A stretch of DNA of 31,200 bases from Bacillota bacterium (GTDB taxonomy: Bacteria > Bacillota > Bacilli > Paenibacillales > NBRC-103111), in contig JAEWMH010000045.1 in the NCBI GenBank assembly GCA_023393235.1, forward strand, positions 1 to 31,200. Reading direction: 5' to 3'. A model generated the notes under the pieces. It was not told the DNA's origin. It did no database searches and saw nothing but the letters and a program-made list of their open reading frames with translations. Positions 7,055 through 14,943 of the stretch are shown here, piece after piece; positions within the stretch are counted from its first letter, which is position 1; each line of letters begins with the position of its first letter. The translations under genes and the position numbers were made by a program.

Positions 7055-8707
7055 ATGAGCAAAATGAAATGGGTTCCCGTTCTGCTGGCCGGCGCAGTAA
7101 GCGCAGGTATACTGGCAGGGTGCAATGACAAGGATAGCGGAAGTGAAGCATCACCCTCTGCAGCCGGAACGGGCAGTCCTGCAGCAAGTGCAAGTGCCAG
7201 CAGCGCCCCGAGCCTGCTGGATGCATCCAACAAATTTCCCCAGACGGTCACTTTGGATATTCCGGTGTACGACCGTGCATATGAGGGCTGGAATGTAGCC
7301 GACAACTTCTACACCCGCTGGGTTCAAAAGGAATTTGGCGAGAAGCATAACATTAAAGTGAACTTCGTACCCATTTCGAGAACCAATGAGGTTCGGGATT
7401 TCGAACAGCTGCTGGCTGCCGCCAAAGCACCGGATATCATTCTCCATTACGATATGCCGCAAGCGCTTACGTATTACGGGGAGGAGGTCCTGCAGCCGCT
7501 TAAGCTGGACGAGATCGCCAAGTATGCCCCAACCTATTGGAAAAGTATGAGCAAAACCATTGAGCAATACGGCACGGTGGACAACAAAAAGATGTTCTTC
7601 TTTGCTGCACGCCCTAACTACAGCAACTGGGCGGGTATCATCCGAAAAGACTGGGTTGAAAAGGTCGGGATGAAGGTGGAGGACCTGACGTCCCTTGAAA
7701 AATATAACGAAATGCTGATGAAATGGAAGCAGGCCGGACTTGGTGTTGGCGGCGCGGGCTTAACCCGGAACTCCTTCAACTACAGCTTTGCCTTCCGGGA
7801 TTGGCCGTATGATGCCAAATACCGGGCGCTGTATTCCGATTTGGCTGTTGCAGACTTCACCACTGCCGATACCGAACGCTGGCTGAAGAACCTGAACTAC
7901 CAATTCAACAATGGCCTAATTGACAAGGAGTTCTACCTGCGGGACGATGAGAACAAGCTGAAGGCAGAGTTTGTGGCAGGCAAAACCGGCACCTACGGCC
8001 TGTACCTGGCCAGCAATACGGATGTATTCGCTGCTACACTGAAGAATAATCCGGGTGCGCAGTTTGCGGTTATCCCTCCTGAAGCCGGTGTTCCCCAAGG
8101 GCGCAAGCCCCAGGGCCGGGCAGATTATCCCTTTGGTCTGATTATGGGGATTAATCATAAAACCTCGGAGCAGGAACGTGTTGCCGTTTGGCTGTATCTG
8201 GAATGGTTGAGCCAGCCTAAGAACCTGTTCTATATGCAGAATGGGGTAGAAGGCCAAAACTATACATTGGACGCCGAAGGTTTGCCGGTGAAGGCAGCCG
8301 ATTTCAAGGGTGATTCCAAGCTTTCCTTAAATAACAATAAGGACTACTGGTCCTTGGTTACGGAAGCACCTCAATATCCCACACCTGAATTGACCACCAA
8401 GGCGAATTTGCGGAACTGGACACCGCCCGGATATGAAGCACTCACTCAGCAGATGCTAAAGAACTGGACCAGCACCGCCGAATACCGGACACCGGATGCC
8501 ATGTTCACCGTTGTATTGAAGAAGGTCAGTGAGCATAAGGCCGATCTTAACGCCCTCTTCCAGGAGCTCTATCTGAAGATTGTCATGTCTCCTCCGGAGC
8601 AATTCGACAAGCAGTATGCGGACGCCAAGAAGAAGTTCCTCGATGCCGGCTACCAGGAGATCCTGAATGAAAAGCAAAAGGCCATTGATGCCAATCAGTT
8701 TAGATAA
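7055..8707 (+). CDS. extracellular solute-binding lipoprotein (LplA-type)
   Basis: A 550-residue lipoprotein. The signal peptide ends in lipobox ILAGC with the lipidated Cys at residue 23, followed by a low-complexity Ser/Ala/Gly/Pro linker (about residues 27-55) that tethers the domain to the membrane. The mature domain (SNKFPQTVTLDIPVYDRAYEGW and the FEQLLAAAKAPDIILHYDM region) matches the large 500-560-residue binding proteins that accompany LplB/YtcP permeases. It delivers an unidentified sugar to the two upstream permeases. A GGGGGAG ribosome site precedes the ATG. It is the last gene of the operon and is followed by a terminator. Confidence 0.92.
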   Translation: MSKMKWVPVLLAGAVSAGILAGCNDKDSGSEASPSAAGTGSPAASASASSAPSLLDASNKFPQTVTLDIPVYDRAYEGWNVADNFYTRWVQKEFGEKHNIKVNFVPISRTNEVRDFEQLLAAAKAPDIILHYDMPQALTYYGEEVLQPLKLDEIAKYAPTYWKSMSKTIEQYGTVDNKKMFFFAARPNYSNWAGIIRKDWVEKVGMKVEDLTSLEKYNEMLMKWKQAGLGVGGAGLTRNSFNYSFAFRDWPYDAKYRALYSDLAVADFTTADTERWLKNLNYQFNNGLIDKEFYLRDDENKLKAEFVAGKTGTYGLYLASNTDVFAATLKNNPGAQFAVIPPEAGVPQGRKPQGRADYPFGLIMGINHKTSEQERVAVWLYLEWLSQPKNLFYMQNGVEGQNYTLDAEGLPVKAADFKGDSKLSLNNNKDYWSLVTEAPQYPTPELTTKANLRNWTPPGYEALTQQMLKNWTSTAEYRTPDAMFTVVLKKVSEHKADLNALFQELYLKIVMSPPEQFDKQYADAKKKFLDAGYQEILNEKQKAIDANQFR

Positions 8708-8723
8708 AAGCGGCTGACGCAAC

Positions 8724-8768
8724 AAAAAGACGGTCACGGCTCCGGTTGGGGGCGTGGCTGTCTTTTTT
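8724..8768. terminator. intrinsic terminator after the sugar ABC operon
   Basis: Arms AAAAAGACGGTCACG (8724-8738) and CGTGGCTGTCTTTTT pair over 15 positions with two G-U or mismatch steps, and end in a run of six T. The A-run on the left side could also stop the leftward M23 gene, whose stop codon is 20 bases away. Confidence 0.75.
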
Positions 8769-8788
8769 ACGAAAACGTAATCGTGAGA

Positions 8789-9664
8789 TTACTTGAGGAC
8801 GGTTCCCTTCTTCGGCATGAACTTATCTGTGGGATTGTGGAAATACAGGGGTAACCCCTCCGCCAAAACGGGATGGAAGGTCTTCGTGGGGTTTTGGCGC
8901 TGGTGATGGATATGAAGATGGGGCTCGGAGGAAGAACCGCTGTTCCCCACATGTCCCAACAAATCTCCTTGCTTTACATGATCACCCACCTGAACAGTGA
9001 TACTGCCCTTCTTGAAGTGATTGAGCAGCAGATAGGTTCCGCTGTCATCCAGCCTCAGATACACATGGTTCCCGGCCATGGTCTGAAAGTTTTCTTCGCC
9101 GGGTGTCAGATCGGGCTCATCCTGATAAGCCGCAATGACCGTTCCTGCCGCAGGAGACAGCACTTCCCGGTTCCAAATTCCGTAGTCTTCCGGATTTCGG
9201 CTGCCAGTCTCATATGGCTCCATTACGATATCGTAGGCCCAGCGTTCCGAGGGCCATATGGCATGGGGCAGATTGTCTTCTACGGAATCCCCACCCCATC
9301 CGATAACAGCTTCCTCCGCGAAGGGCCAGGCTACAGTAACAGAAGGACTGCTGTTCGTAAGGGAAGCCGGATAGGCAAGCGGGATTATGTTCACGGTCAG
9401 CAGGAAGCAGGAAGCCCAAAGGGCATAGATGATCAGACTCACCGCCCGTTTGACCGGCTGCTTGCGTCTGGATTTAAACAAAATAAGAGCTCCAGTCTGA
9501 TAAAGAAGGCCTGCCACTCCGGCAAAAGGAAGAACCAGCTTTAGGACGAACCATGAATAGGCGCCAGGGAGCCCTTGAAACAGCCAGATACAGACCAGGA
9601 GCAGAAGGGTCAGTAGCATGGCAGCCCCATTGAGAACGCCCGTTTTATGCATATAACTTTTCAT
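8789..9664 (-). CDS. membrane-anchored M23-family metallopeptidase
   Basis: A 291-residue protein. Three hydrophobic segments (about residues 14-32, 39-63 and 74-95) are followed by an extracytoplasmic LytM-like domain at about 110-275. The catalytic motif HLHIH is at 249-253, H216 lies in LLLNHFKKG, and the VKQGDLLGHVGNSG strand-turn is characteristic. The first metal-site motif reads RWAYDIV (D145) without the usual H-x3-D, a variant I believe occurs in a subset of the family, so zinc binding through D145 and HLHIH is likely but not certain. Family members cut peptidoglycan cross-bridges or act in cell-wall remodelling. It is monocistronic; an inverted repeat lies upstream at 9741-9762. Confidence 0.85.
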   Translation of the reverse strand: MKSYMHKTGVLNGAAMLLTLLLLVCIWLFQGLPGAYSWFVLKLVLPFAGVAGLLYQTGALILFKSRRKQPVKRAVSLIIYALWASCFLLTVNIIPLAYPASLTNSSPSVTVAWPFAEEAVIGWGGDSVEDNLPHAIWPSERWAYDIVMEPYETGSRNPEDYGIWNREVLSPAAGTVIAAYQDEPDLTPGEENFQTMAGNHVYLRLDDSGTYLLLNHFKKGSITVQVGDHVKQGDLLGHVGNSGSSSEPHLHIHHQRQNPTKTFHPVLAEGLPLYFHNPTDKFMPKKGTVLK

Positions 9665-9740
9665 TTGATTCCGTCAACTCCTCTGGGAATGGATCTCTCT
9701 GTATGAATTAGACGACAGCGATAGCGGATTCCCTTCAAAT

Positions 9741-9762
9741 TGTAACATCCAGAACTGTTACA
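9741..9762. promoter_or_regulatory. inverted repeat upstream of the M23 gene
   Basis: Perfect 7-base arms TGTAACA (9741-9747) and TGTTACA (9756-9762) flank an 8-base centre, 77 bases upstream of the M23 start. A second pair, ATAGCG (9721-9726) and CGCTAT (9769-9774), surrounds it with a slightly different centre. The rest of the 9665-9976 gap shows no gene, only this site and the terminator at 9861-9890. A regulator-binding role is inferred. Confidence 0.35.
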
Positions 9763-9860
9763 TGATTGCGCTATAGCAAATCGTTAGGGGAGTATAACGC
9801 GAAGGTGGGTTTGGGGGATTTATTAATCTGTGGTCTTTCAGATAGAAGCTACTTAAAAGC

Positions 9861-9890
9861 AACAGAGCCGTAGATTTCCGCGGCTCTGTT
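9861..9890. terminator. intrinsic terminator, likely bidirectional
   Basis: A perfect 10-base stem AACAGAGCCG (9861-9870) / CGGCTCTGTT (9881-9890) is followed by TTATTT. A-rich sequence on the other side makes it usable from the minus strand, where it would end the VOC gene at 9977. Confidence 0.7.
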
Positions 9891-9976
9891 TTATTTAAAG
9901 GGTAACAAGTCTTCAATAGATGGATTGGTAACAACCGGGAAAAGTTTATAGACCGTAACGGCAGCAACCTTAACGA

Positions 9977-10324
9977 CTACCTGCATATCATCAATACATT
10001 TCCGTCCGGATCCCTGAAATTAAACCAGTGCCCATTCTCGATTCCAGTAGTTAATTGCACCTGCTTCGATTGCATAAATTCATAAGCTTGATGAATATCC
10101 GCTGTGCGGAATTGGAAGGCAGGAACTTTATATACATGATCGGTAGTGAAAATTTTGCTGTCCAGCACAACACTGGGGCCTTCCATCGGAAGAACAAAGA
10201 TATGGCCAAAGTAGATTTCTCCATCTGCCGGCAAGCCTAATATATCACAATACCAATCACGGGCCTGTTTTATATTGCTTACCGGTATAAAAACGCCGCC
10301 GATCTGATTTAATATAGGATGGAT
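9977..10324 (-). CDS. VOC-family (glyoxalase/bleomycin-resistance-like) protein with unclear start
   Basis: Reading leftwards, the frame encodes IHPILNQIGGVFIPVSNIKQ, ARDWYCDILGLPADG, then HIFVLPMEGPSVVLDSKIF and ends GHWFNFRDPDGNVLMICR, a complete single VOC domain of about 115 residues. The ending FRDPDGN is a hallmark. There is no ATG, GTG or TTG at the expected beginning: the frame runs GTT GTT ATC CAT after an AGAGGGGG ribosome site. Translation must use ATC at 10324, or restart at TTG 10234, which would delete the first beta-alpha unit. The start may therefore be mutated. Members are cytoplasmic metal-dependent lyases, dioxygenases or drug-binding proteins; no substrate is indicated. 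Confidence 0.7.
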   Translation of the reverse strand: MHPILNQIGGVFIPVSNIKQARDWYCDILGLPADGEIYFGHIFVLPMEGPSVVLDSKIFTTDHVYKVPAFQFRTADIHQAYEFMQSKQVQLTTGIENGHWFNFRDPDGNVLMICR

Positions 10325-10430
10325 AACAACCGCCCCCTCTCAATTATCTGTTGCTCATATAGTATTGTATCAGAAGAGAGGTGGCTTATCGAAGTAGAAG
10401 TAAGAGTCGAAATAAAATCCAAGGTGACAG

Positions 10431-10459
10431 AACAAGAGCCGCATCCACGCGGCTCTGTT
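10431..10459. terminator. hairpin terminator downstream of the second VOC gene
   Basis: The stem AACAAGAGCCGC (10431-10442) / GCGGCTCTGTT (10449-10459) has one bulged base. Read leftwards, it lies 30 bases after the stop codon of the VOC gene at 10489. The following T-run is weak (TTGTTCTG), so it may be an inefficient terminator. Its stem sequence is close to the one at 9861-9890. Confidence 0.5.
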
Positions 10460-10488
10460 AATTTCCATATAGTATTCTTTGTTTATTC

Positions 10489-10905
10489 TTAATCTTGTGC
10501 CGCATCCATGTTCATGTAGTTAATGGCCCACAGATGGCCGTCCAAGTCCACGAAGCCCCAATGATACATGGATCCGTAATCTTCAGGTTCAGCGTGCAAT
10601 TTCCCGCCCAAGGAGACTGCGGTATTCACGATTTCATCGACCTTTTCCCGGCTCTCGAAGGCTAAGGCGATGGTCAGTTGCGCATACTTCCCCGTATCGA
10701 CGGATTCCCTCTCCGTGAGGGTATTAAAGAATGCCTGATTGATCAGCATGACCTGCAGGTTGTCGCCAATCATGATGGCTGCCGAATTCTCATTATCGGG
10801 GAATTGCGGGTTAAGCTCGAATCCGAGTCCGGTGAAGAACGCCTTCGATTGTTCTACGTTGCTTACAGGGAGATTGATGCTCGTGAATGTGGACATTAAT
10901 GCCAT
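10489..10905 (-). CDS. VOC-family protein (glyoxalase-like)
   Basis: 138 residues from the ATG at 10905, chosen because AGGTG lies 8-9 bases upstream; an in-frame ATG at 10926 has no ribosome site. It carries a full VOC fold: TFTSINLPVSNVEQSKAFFTGLGFELNP for the first beta-alpha-beta unit, AAIMIGDNLQVMLI, then AQLTIALAFESREKVDEIVNTAVSLGGK and the closing YHWGFVDLDGHLWAINYM. The GHLW ending is typical of the uncharacterised glyoxalase/PhnB-like branch. It is probably cytoplasmic. It lies among minus-strand accessory genes with no operon partner close enough to suggest a pathway. The neighbouring VOC gene at 9977 is a different branch and not a recent duplicate. Confidence 0.85.
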   Translation of the reverse strand: MALMSTFTSINLPVSNVEQSKAFFTGLGFELNPQFPDNENSAAIMIGDNLQVMLINQAFFNTLTERESVDTGKYAQLTIALAFESREKVDEIVNTAVSLGGKLHAEPEDYGSMYHWGFVDLDGHLWAINYMNMDAAQD

Positions 10906-10946
10906 TTTTAAACACCTCATCGTCAAATTGGTTTGATATTATGGAT

Positions 10947-10970
10947 GCCTTCGTTTAGTTAGACGAAGGC
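10947..10970. other. hairpin between hydrolase and VOC genes
   Basis: A perfect 8-base stem GCCTTCGT / ACGAAGGC has an 8-base loop. It follows the hydrolase stop codon (minus strand) but lacks a T-run. It could be a weak terminator, a processing site or part of the VOC 5' region. Confidence 0.4.
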
Positions 10971-10999
10971 CGATACGGAATTTCATCGGTCAACTTGAT

Positions 11000-11812
11000 T
11001 CAATCCAACTCCACCCGATCCAGCCACTCCTGGATCAAGGCATTGAACAGCACCGGCTGCTCCACCTGCAGATTATGACCTGCAGTATCCAGAGCTGCAA
11101 AGGTGGTCCGCGGGTACTGCTCTAATACGGGCCAGGCATCCCGGTAGCCTGTTGAGGTGTCCTGGCGGCCGGTCAGGAGCAGTCCCGGCTTATTGAATGG
11201 GGATGTCTCCAGCGGGAACGTGTAACCGTAGCGGTTTTTTACCTTTTCCAGAAACGCTTCATCACTCAACCCAAATCCCGGTATAATATCCTCCATATAC
11301 CGCTGCCACGTGTAGGCATTCAGCACAGCTCCCATTTGGCAGTATTCATCGAAATCTTTTCCGCCTTGTGCTTGGACAAAGGCTTCGTCCTGGCGCAGCA
11401 CCTGGTGCTTAGGCAAATCCCGCTCGGCAAAGGTAGGAACGATCATCGGGCAAATCAGCGCAACCCCGTCTACCTGCTCCGGACGCTTCTGCACCACACC
11501 CCGGGCCATGTAGCCGCCATAGGATTGCCCGGCTACGCAGAAGCATTTTCCCGGCAGCAGCTGGTCCACCACCGTCAACACCGCATCAAGCATACCGTCG
11601 GAATCGGCGATGGTGTCATAATTGCGGGTTAAGCCCATACCCGGCAGATCCAGATAGATTCTCTGCCACCCGCTCCGTTGGACAAACACAGGCTCCATAC
11701 AGCCCTTCATGATCCGATGGTCCACACCATAGCCGTGCAGCAGCACAATGGGACGTCCTTCCCCAATTTCCTCATAATATATTTCCGCTTGAGGTGTTTG
11801 ACAATAAGGCAT
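11000..11812 (-). CDS. alpha/beta hydrolase
   Basis: A 270-residue protein of the standard alpha/beta-hydrolase fold. The oxyanion-hole motif HGYG is at residues 26-29, the nucleophile elbow GQSYGG carries Ser97, the acid is Asp218 in LLTGRQDTSTGY, and the catalytic His is H246 in LDTAGHN. There is no signal peptide, so it is cytoplasmic. A cap region of roughly 75 residues lies between the nucleophile strand and the acid. The AGGAGAG ribosome site precedes the ATG. A small GGAAC-TAAT-GTTCC inverted repeat (11840-11853) lies upstream and may be regulatory. The fold supports esterase, lactonase or C-C hydrolase roles equally, so the substrate is not assigned. Confidence 0.9.
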   Translation of the reverse strand: MPYCQTPQAEIYYEEIGEGRPIVLLHGYGVDHRIMKGCMEPVFVQRSGWQRIYLDLPGMGLTRNYDTIADSDGMLDAVLTVVDQLLPGKCFCVAGQSYGGYMARGVVQKRPEQVDGVALICPMIVPTFAERDLPKHQVLRQDEAFVQAQGGKDFDEYCQMGAVLNAYTWQRYMEDIIPGFGLSDEAFLEKVKNRYGYTFPLETSPFNKPGLLLTGRQDTSTGYRDAWPVLEQYPRTTFAALDTAGHNLQVEQPVLFNALIQEWLDRVELD

Positions 11813-11937
11813 GGTCAGGACTCTCCTTTTTACTCCGCGGGAACTAATGTTCCTATTACATTACCATAAGCAGGAAAAAAAGAAAAGCAGGATTTTCCCT
11901 GTACCCGGAGAATCATCTCGTCATTTCTGGGAGATTG

Positions 11938-12855
11938 TCAGCGTTTCACCGCATGAATATAGTGGATGGTTTCGAAGGCGGACAGCTCATCCGTCCTTTT
12001 GGCGAAGAAACGCTCCTGGATGGCGGCGGGGGAGAGATGCTCATAGATGTGCAAACCGGCCTCCTCCAAAAACTTCTCCATTTCCTTGTAAGCATAACAA
12101 GCCTTCATCGGTTCGCCGGCAGTAGCTGCCATCTGGACCATGTTCTCTACCCGGTTAAACCTGCCTTTTGTGTCGAAGAGAGTTTCATCCGCATAATCAA
12201 AAACAATGGAGCTGCCTGCCGGAGCGTCGGCGAACAATTGCTGGAGCAGCCCTTTCGTATCCGCCTTCGTTAGGTAATAGGATACGCCCAACAGACTGAA
12301 GAAGGTTTGCCGGCTAGGGTTAAACCCTTCCTCCAACAGCGCCGGATAGAAAGCAGAACCGGTGAAATCAGAGGGAACCCAGTGCAGATTGGCGGGAGCG
12401 GTGAGTCCGGCGAGGGACAGTCTTTGTTTCTTGAATTCCTGTGCGGCTGGAAGATCCAACTCGAAAATGTCCAAGCTATCCTTCAGCTCCGGATGCCGGA
12501 GGGAGAAGGTATCCAATCCCGCGCCTAGAATAACATACTGGTTAACACCCAACACGAGCTCATGAAGCAAAACGCGCTCACAATAGCCAGCACGTGCCAG
12601 CGGAGTGGGGGAAAGATGAACCTGGGTGATCCATTGTAGTTTTTGCTCCGGGGTGTAAAGAACCGTCTGATCCGTTTCCTTGCCGAAAAAAGAAAAACCC
12701 TGAACCATGTGCCCGCTGATCTGGGCGAACTCCTCCGGGGAGATCAGCTCCTTGGCAAGATAGTCATCGAAAATCTTGGGGGAATCATACTGGCTGTGAT
12801 ACGCCCGCCCAAATGCGGCGATAAGGGCTGTTAATCCGGACTCTTTTTGCGGCAT
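11938..12855 (-). CDS. class I SAM-dependent methyltransferase, LCMT/PPM family
   Basis: 305 residues. The SAM-binding glycine motif of this family reads QYVILGAGLDTFSLR (residues 106-120), followed by the acidic-loop strand DIFELDLPAAQEFKKQRL. The downstream FFSLLGVSYYLTKADTKGLLQQL and SSIVFDYAD stretches are also typical of the leucine carboxyl methyltransferase-like group, members of which methylate carboxyl or hydroxyl groups of small molecules, often in polyketide or other secondary metabolism. The GGAGGCGG ribosome site supports the ATG at 12855. It is driven by its own consensus sigma-A promoter (12933-12961) and has a strong hairpin in its leader. The target molecule is unknown. Confidence 0.87.
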   Translation of the reverse strand: MPQKESGLTALIAAFGRAYHSQYDSPKIFDDYLAKELISPEEFAQISGHMVQGFSFFGKETDQTVLYTPEQKLQWITQVHLSPTPLARAGYCERVLLHELVLGVNQYVILGAGLDTFSLRHPELKDSLDIFELDLPAAQEFKKQRLSLAGLTAPANLHWVPSDFTGSAFYPALLEEGFNPSRQTFFSLLGVSYYLTKADTKGLLQQLFADAPAGSSIVFDYADETLFDTKGRFNRVENMVQMAATAGEPMKACYAYKEMEKFLEEAGLHIYEHLSPAAIQERFFAKRTDELSAFETIHYIHAVKR

Positions 12856-12874
12856 ACATCCGCCTCCATAAACA

Positions 12875-12907
12875 AATAAGATTCCCCCTGGCCAGGAGAA
12901 TCTTATT
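12875..12907. other. leader hairpin (terminator-like) before the methyltransferase gene
   Basis: The arms AATAAGATTC (12875-12884) and GAATCTTATT (12898-12907) are perfect, and the centre contains the palindrome CCTGGCCAGG. On the minus strand it sits after the methyltransferase promoter, 19 bases before the start codon, and is followed by TTTGTTTATGG leading straight into the ribosome site. It could be a terminator for the upstream DHFR-like gene or an attenuator or stability hairpin for the methyltransferase message. Confidence 0.6.
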
Positions 12908-12919
12908 ATAAACCGAAAG

Positions 12920-12961
12920 CTATAATATGTAAATTATAGCATAAAAACACTATTTTGTCAA
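12920..12961 (-). promoter_or_regulatory. consensus sigma-A promoter with overlapping palindrome
   Basis: Read leftwards: TTGACA (12956-12961), a 17-base spacer ending in TGC, and TATAAT (12933-12938), a perfect match with an extended -10. An inverted repeat CTATAAT / ATTATAG (12920-12939) covers the -10 and start site and could be an operator. The promoter begins directly behind the stop codon of the DHFR-like gene and drives the methyltransferase. Confidence 0.8.
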
Positions 12962-12963
12962 TA

Positions 12964-13545
12964 TCAATTTTCGCTGGATTGCTCCAGCTCATAGCGGGTT
13001 GCAATAACACCCGACTTGAACGTTCGGCTCGACAGCAGCTTGAGTTTGATTTTCTCGCCACCGTCTTCGAATATGGTTATTCCGCTGCCCAGAACCACCG
13101 GACAAATGGTAAACAGGAATTCGTCAATCAAACCGAGCTTAAGCAGTGTTTTCGCCGCCCCCGGACTGCCGAAGATCACGAGATTTTTATCGGACCGCGC
13201 CTTGAGCAGCTTGATTTCCTCTGCAATATTGTCCTTGATCAGCAGCGTATTGTTCCATTCCGTCTTGTCCATCGTACTGGAAATGACAATCTTCTTGACA
13301 TCCTCCAGCCATTGGGCATGCTCCATATCGTGCTTTGAGGCATTCGGTTCGTTCAGCACCGAGGGCCAATAACCCTCCATCATCCGGTATGTTGTGCGTC
13401 CGTAAACGGGGGAGCCGACTTCGGCTACAACCTCCTCGGCATATGCTTCGAGTTCCTCGTTATATGGAATCCAATCCAGTCCACCGTTGGAATCCGACGC
13501 ATACCCGTCCAATGACACATGCATGAACAAGACAAGTTTTCCCAT
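12964..13545 (-). CDS. dihydrofolate reductase-like (RibD C-terminal domain) family protein
   Basis: 193 residues. It opens MGKLVLFMHVSLDGYASDSN, the usual start of the group in which the conserved SLDG lies in the active-site region. It then shows SPVYGRTTYRMMEGYWP, KIVISSTM, the NADPH-site stretch NLVIFGSPGAAKTLLKLGLIDEF and the closing CPVVLGSGITIFEDGG. Family members are small cytoplasmic NADPH-dependent reductases related to RibD and DHFR; most have no assigned substrate and this one should not be taken as folate reductase. It is a single gene on the minus strand, and its stop is immediately followed by the promoter of the methyltransferase gene. Confidence 0.88.
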   Translation of the reverse strand: MGKLVLFMHVSLDGYASDSNGGLDWIPYNEELEAYAEEVVAEVGSPVYGRTTYRMMEGYWPSVLNEPNASKHDMEHAQWLEDVKKIVISSTMDKTEWNNTLLIKDNIAEEIKLLKARSDKNLVIFGSPGAAKTLLKLGLIDEFLFTICPVVLGSGITIFEDGGEKIKLKLLSSRTFKSGVIATRYELEQSSEN

Positions 13546-13663
13546 AACCGATTTACCTCCATTATTAAAATGTATGGTACAGCTTTTGGCCGATGATCAG
13601 GCTCTCTCAAGTTTACTATAAATCATAGTATAACGTTATGTTTCAGGTAAAATACTTCTGTTT

Positions 13664-13689
13664 TGTAACGAAACTCCCGCAATCGGGTC
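13664..13689 (+). promoter_or_regulatory. candidate ECF-type promoter of the sigma factor gene
   Basis: TGTAAC (13664-13669), 16 bases, GGTC (13686-13689) resembles the TGAAAC-N16-CGTC pattern used by Bacillus ECF sigma factors. It lies just ahead of the sigma gene, which would give autoregulation. Two positions differ from consensus and the leader would be very short. Confidence 0.35.
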
Positions 13690-13711
13690 TTATCCATAAG
13701 GTGGTGAACAT

Positions 13712-14215
13712 GTGGCCGATGTAGAGCAGATTTATGAGCAATACTTTCAGGATGTGTATCTGTTTGCGCTATCCCTATGCAGAGACCGGCAGCTGGCGGA
13801 GGAGATCACACAGGAAACCTTTGTGAAGGCGGTAAAAAGCATAGACCAGTTTAAGGGTCAATGCAAAATCAGCGTTTGGCTGTGCCAAATTGCAAAAAAC
13901 ACGTACTTCAAGCATATGGACAAACAAAAGCGCCTCCACCTAAGTGATCCTCCTGAGCAGATTTCCGAAAAAATGGGGGGCGGCAGCTTGTCCATTGAGC
14001 AAGGCCTGATCGACAAAACGGAAGCCTTGCGGATCCATAAGCTGCTGCACAGTTTGAAGGAGCCCTATAAAGAGGTCTTTACCCTGAGGGTTTTCGGGGA
14101 GCTGTCGTTTCTGCATATCGGGGAGGTTTTCGGCAAAACGGAAAGCTGGGCCAGAGTCACCTTCCACCGCGCACGGAATCTGATCCAAGATAGGATAAGG
14201 GAGGAAAACCAATGA
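13712..14215 (+). CDS. ECF-type RNA polymerase sigma-70 family factor
   Basis: A 167-residue protein with the two-domain ECF layout. Region 2 is at about residues 5-70 (IYEQYFQDVYLFALSLCRDRQLAEEITQETFVKAVKS), which opens and binds the -10. Region 4 is at about 105-162, an HTH ending in FGKTESWARVTFHRARNLIQ for -35 recognition. It starts at GTG 13712, set by AAGGTGGTGA; the nearby ATG is out of frame. The stop overlaps the start of the anti-sigma gene by four bases (ATGA), so the pair is translationally coupled. It directs polymerase to a small stress or surface regulon whose signal is unknown. Confidence 0.93.
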   Translation: MADVEQIYEQYFQDVYLFALSLCRDRQLAEEITQETFVKAVKSIDQFKGQCKISVWLCQIAKNTYFKHMDKQKRLHLSDPPEQISEKMGGGSLSIEQGLIDKTEALRIHKLLHSLKEPYKEVFTLRVFGELSFLHIGEVFGKTESWARVTFHRARNLIQDRIREENQ

Positions 14216-14943
14216 GTAAGCTGTCATGTGAGATTGTCCAGGATTTGCTGCCGTTATACCATGATGAAGTATGCAGTCCGGAGACCAGTGCAGCCATTGA
14301 AGCCCACTTGGCCGAATGCGAACACTGTAAGGCTGCTCTGCAGAAGCTCCGGCAGAACAGCAGCCTGCCGTTTGAGGTCTTCAGGGAAAACAAACAGGAA
14401 AGCGCCGCGCTGGTAAGCTTCAAGGGATATTGGAAACGCTCCAAGGCCGCCTCCTTTGCCAAAGGCCTGCTTGTGGCCACTGCCATATGCACCGTTATTA
14501 TTACGGGATATTACGGTTTATTCCGTTGGAACAGTACGGAGGTTCCTTCCAGTGTCATAAAGATTACAGATGTAAGCCTGATGAAGGATGGGAGAATCGC
14601 CTATCATGTGAAACTGACGGATGGGTACCGGGTGAACCAGATATCCGGCAGAATGGGGGATGACGGAATCCTCTACATGACTCCCAAGCGGCCGGTGATT
14701 AAATCCAAAGCAGACGCGGAGCGTGGGCTGGCCAACGGATATACCTCGGTTAATCTCGAACAAATTAACGCCAACCGTTCAAGCTCTGTTCCCAAGGTTA
14801 AAGCGATTTATTATGGGCCGAAAAAAGGCAACCCCATTCTGCTCTGGGAGCAGGGCATGGAGCTGCCTCCTTCAAGTGCTGCTGTTGAAGCCCAACTGCA
14901 AGTGGGGACTAAAGAGCTTCCCCCGGATCCTCCCGGAAAGTAA
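14212..14943 (+). CDS. membrane anti-sigma factor with zinc-finger domain
   Basis: 243 residues. The N-terminal zf-HC2 anti-sigma domain CEIVQDLLPLYHDEVCS leads to HLAECEHC, with zinc ligands H32, C36 and C39. One transmembrane helix is at about 82-105 (GLLVATAICTVIITGYYGLF) and an extracytoplasmic domain of about 135 residues has no recognised family. The protein should hold the upstream ECF sigma at the membrane and release it on an outside signal. It is coupled to the sigma gene by a 4-base overlap. The last 35 bases overlap the convergent gene at 14909. The C-terminal tail SSAAVEAQLQVGTKELPPDP lies in this overlap. Confidence 0.88.
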   Translation: MSKLSCEIVQDLLPLYHDEVCSPETSAAIEAHLAECEHCKAALQKLRQNSSLPFEVFRENKQESAALVSFKGYWKRSKAASFAKGLLVATAICTVIITGYYGLFRWNSTEVPSSVIKITDVSLMKDGRIAYHVKLTDGYRVNQISGRMGDDGILYMTPKRPVIKSKADAERGLANGYTSVNLEQINANRSSSVPKVKAIYYGPKKGNPILLWEQGMELPPSSAAVEAQLQVGTKELPPDPPGK

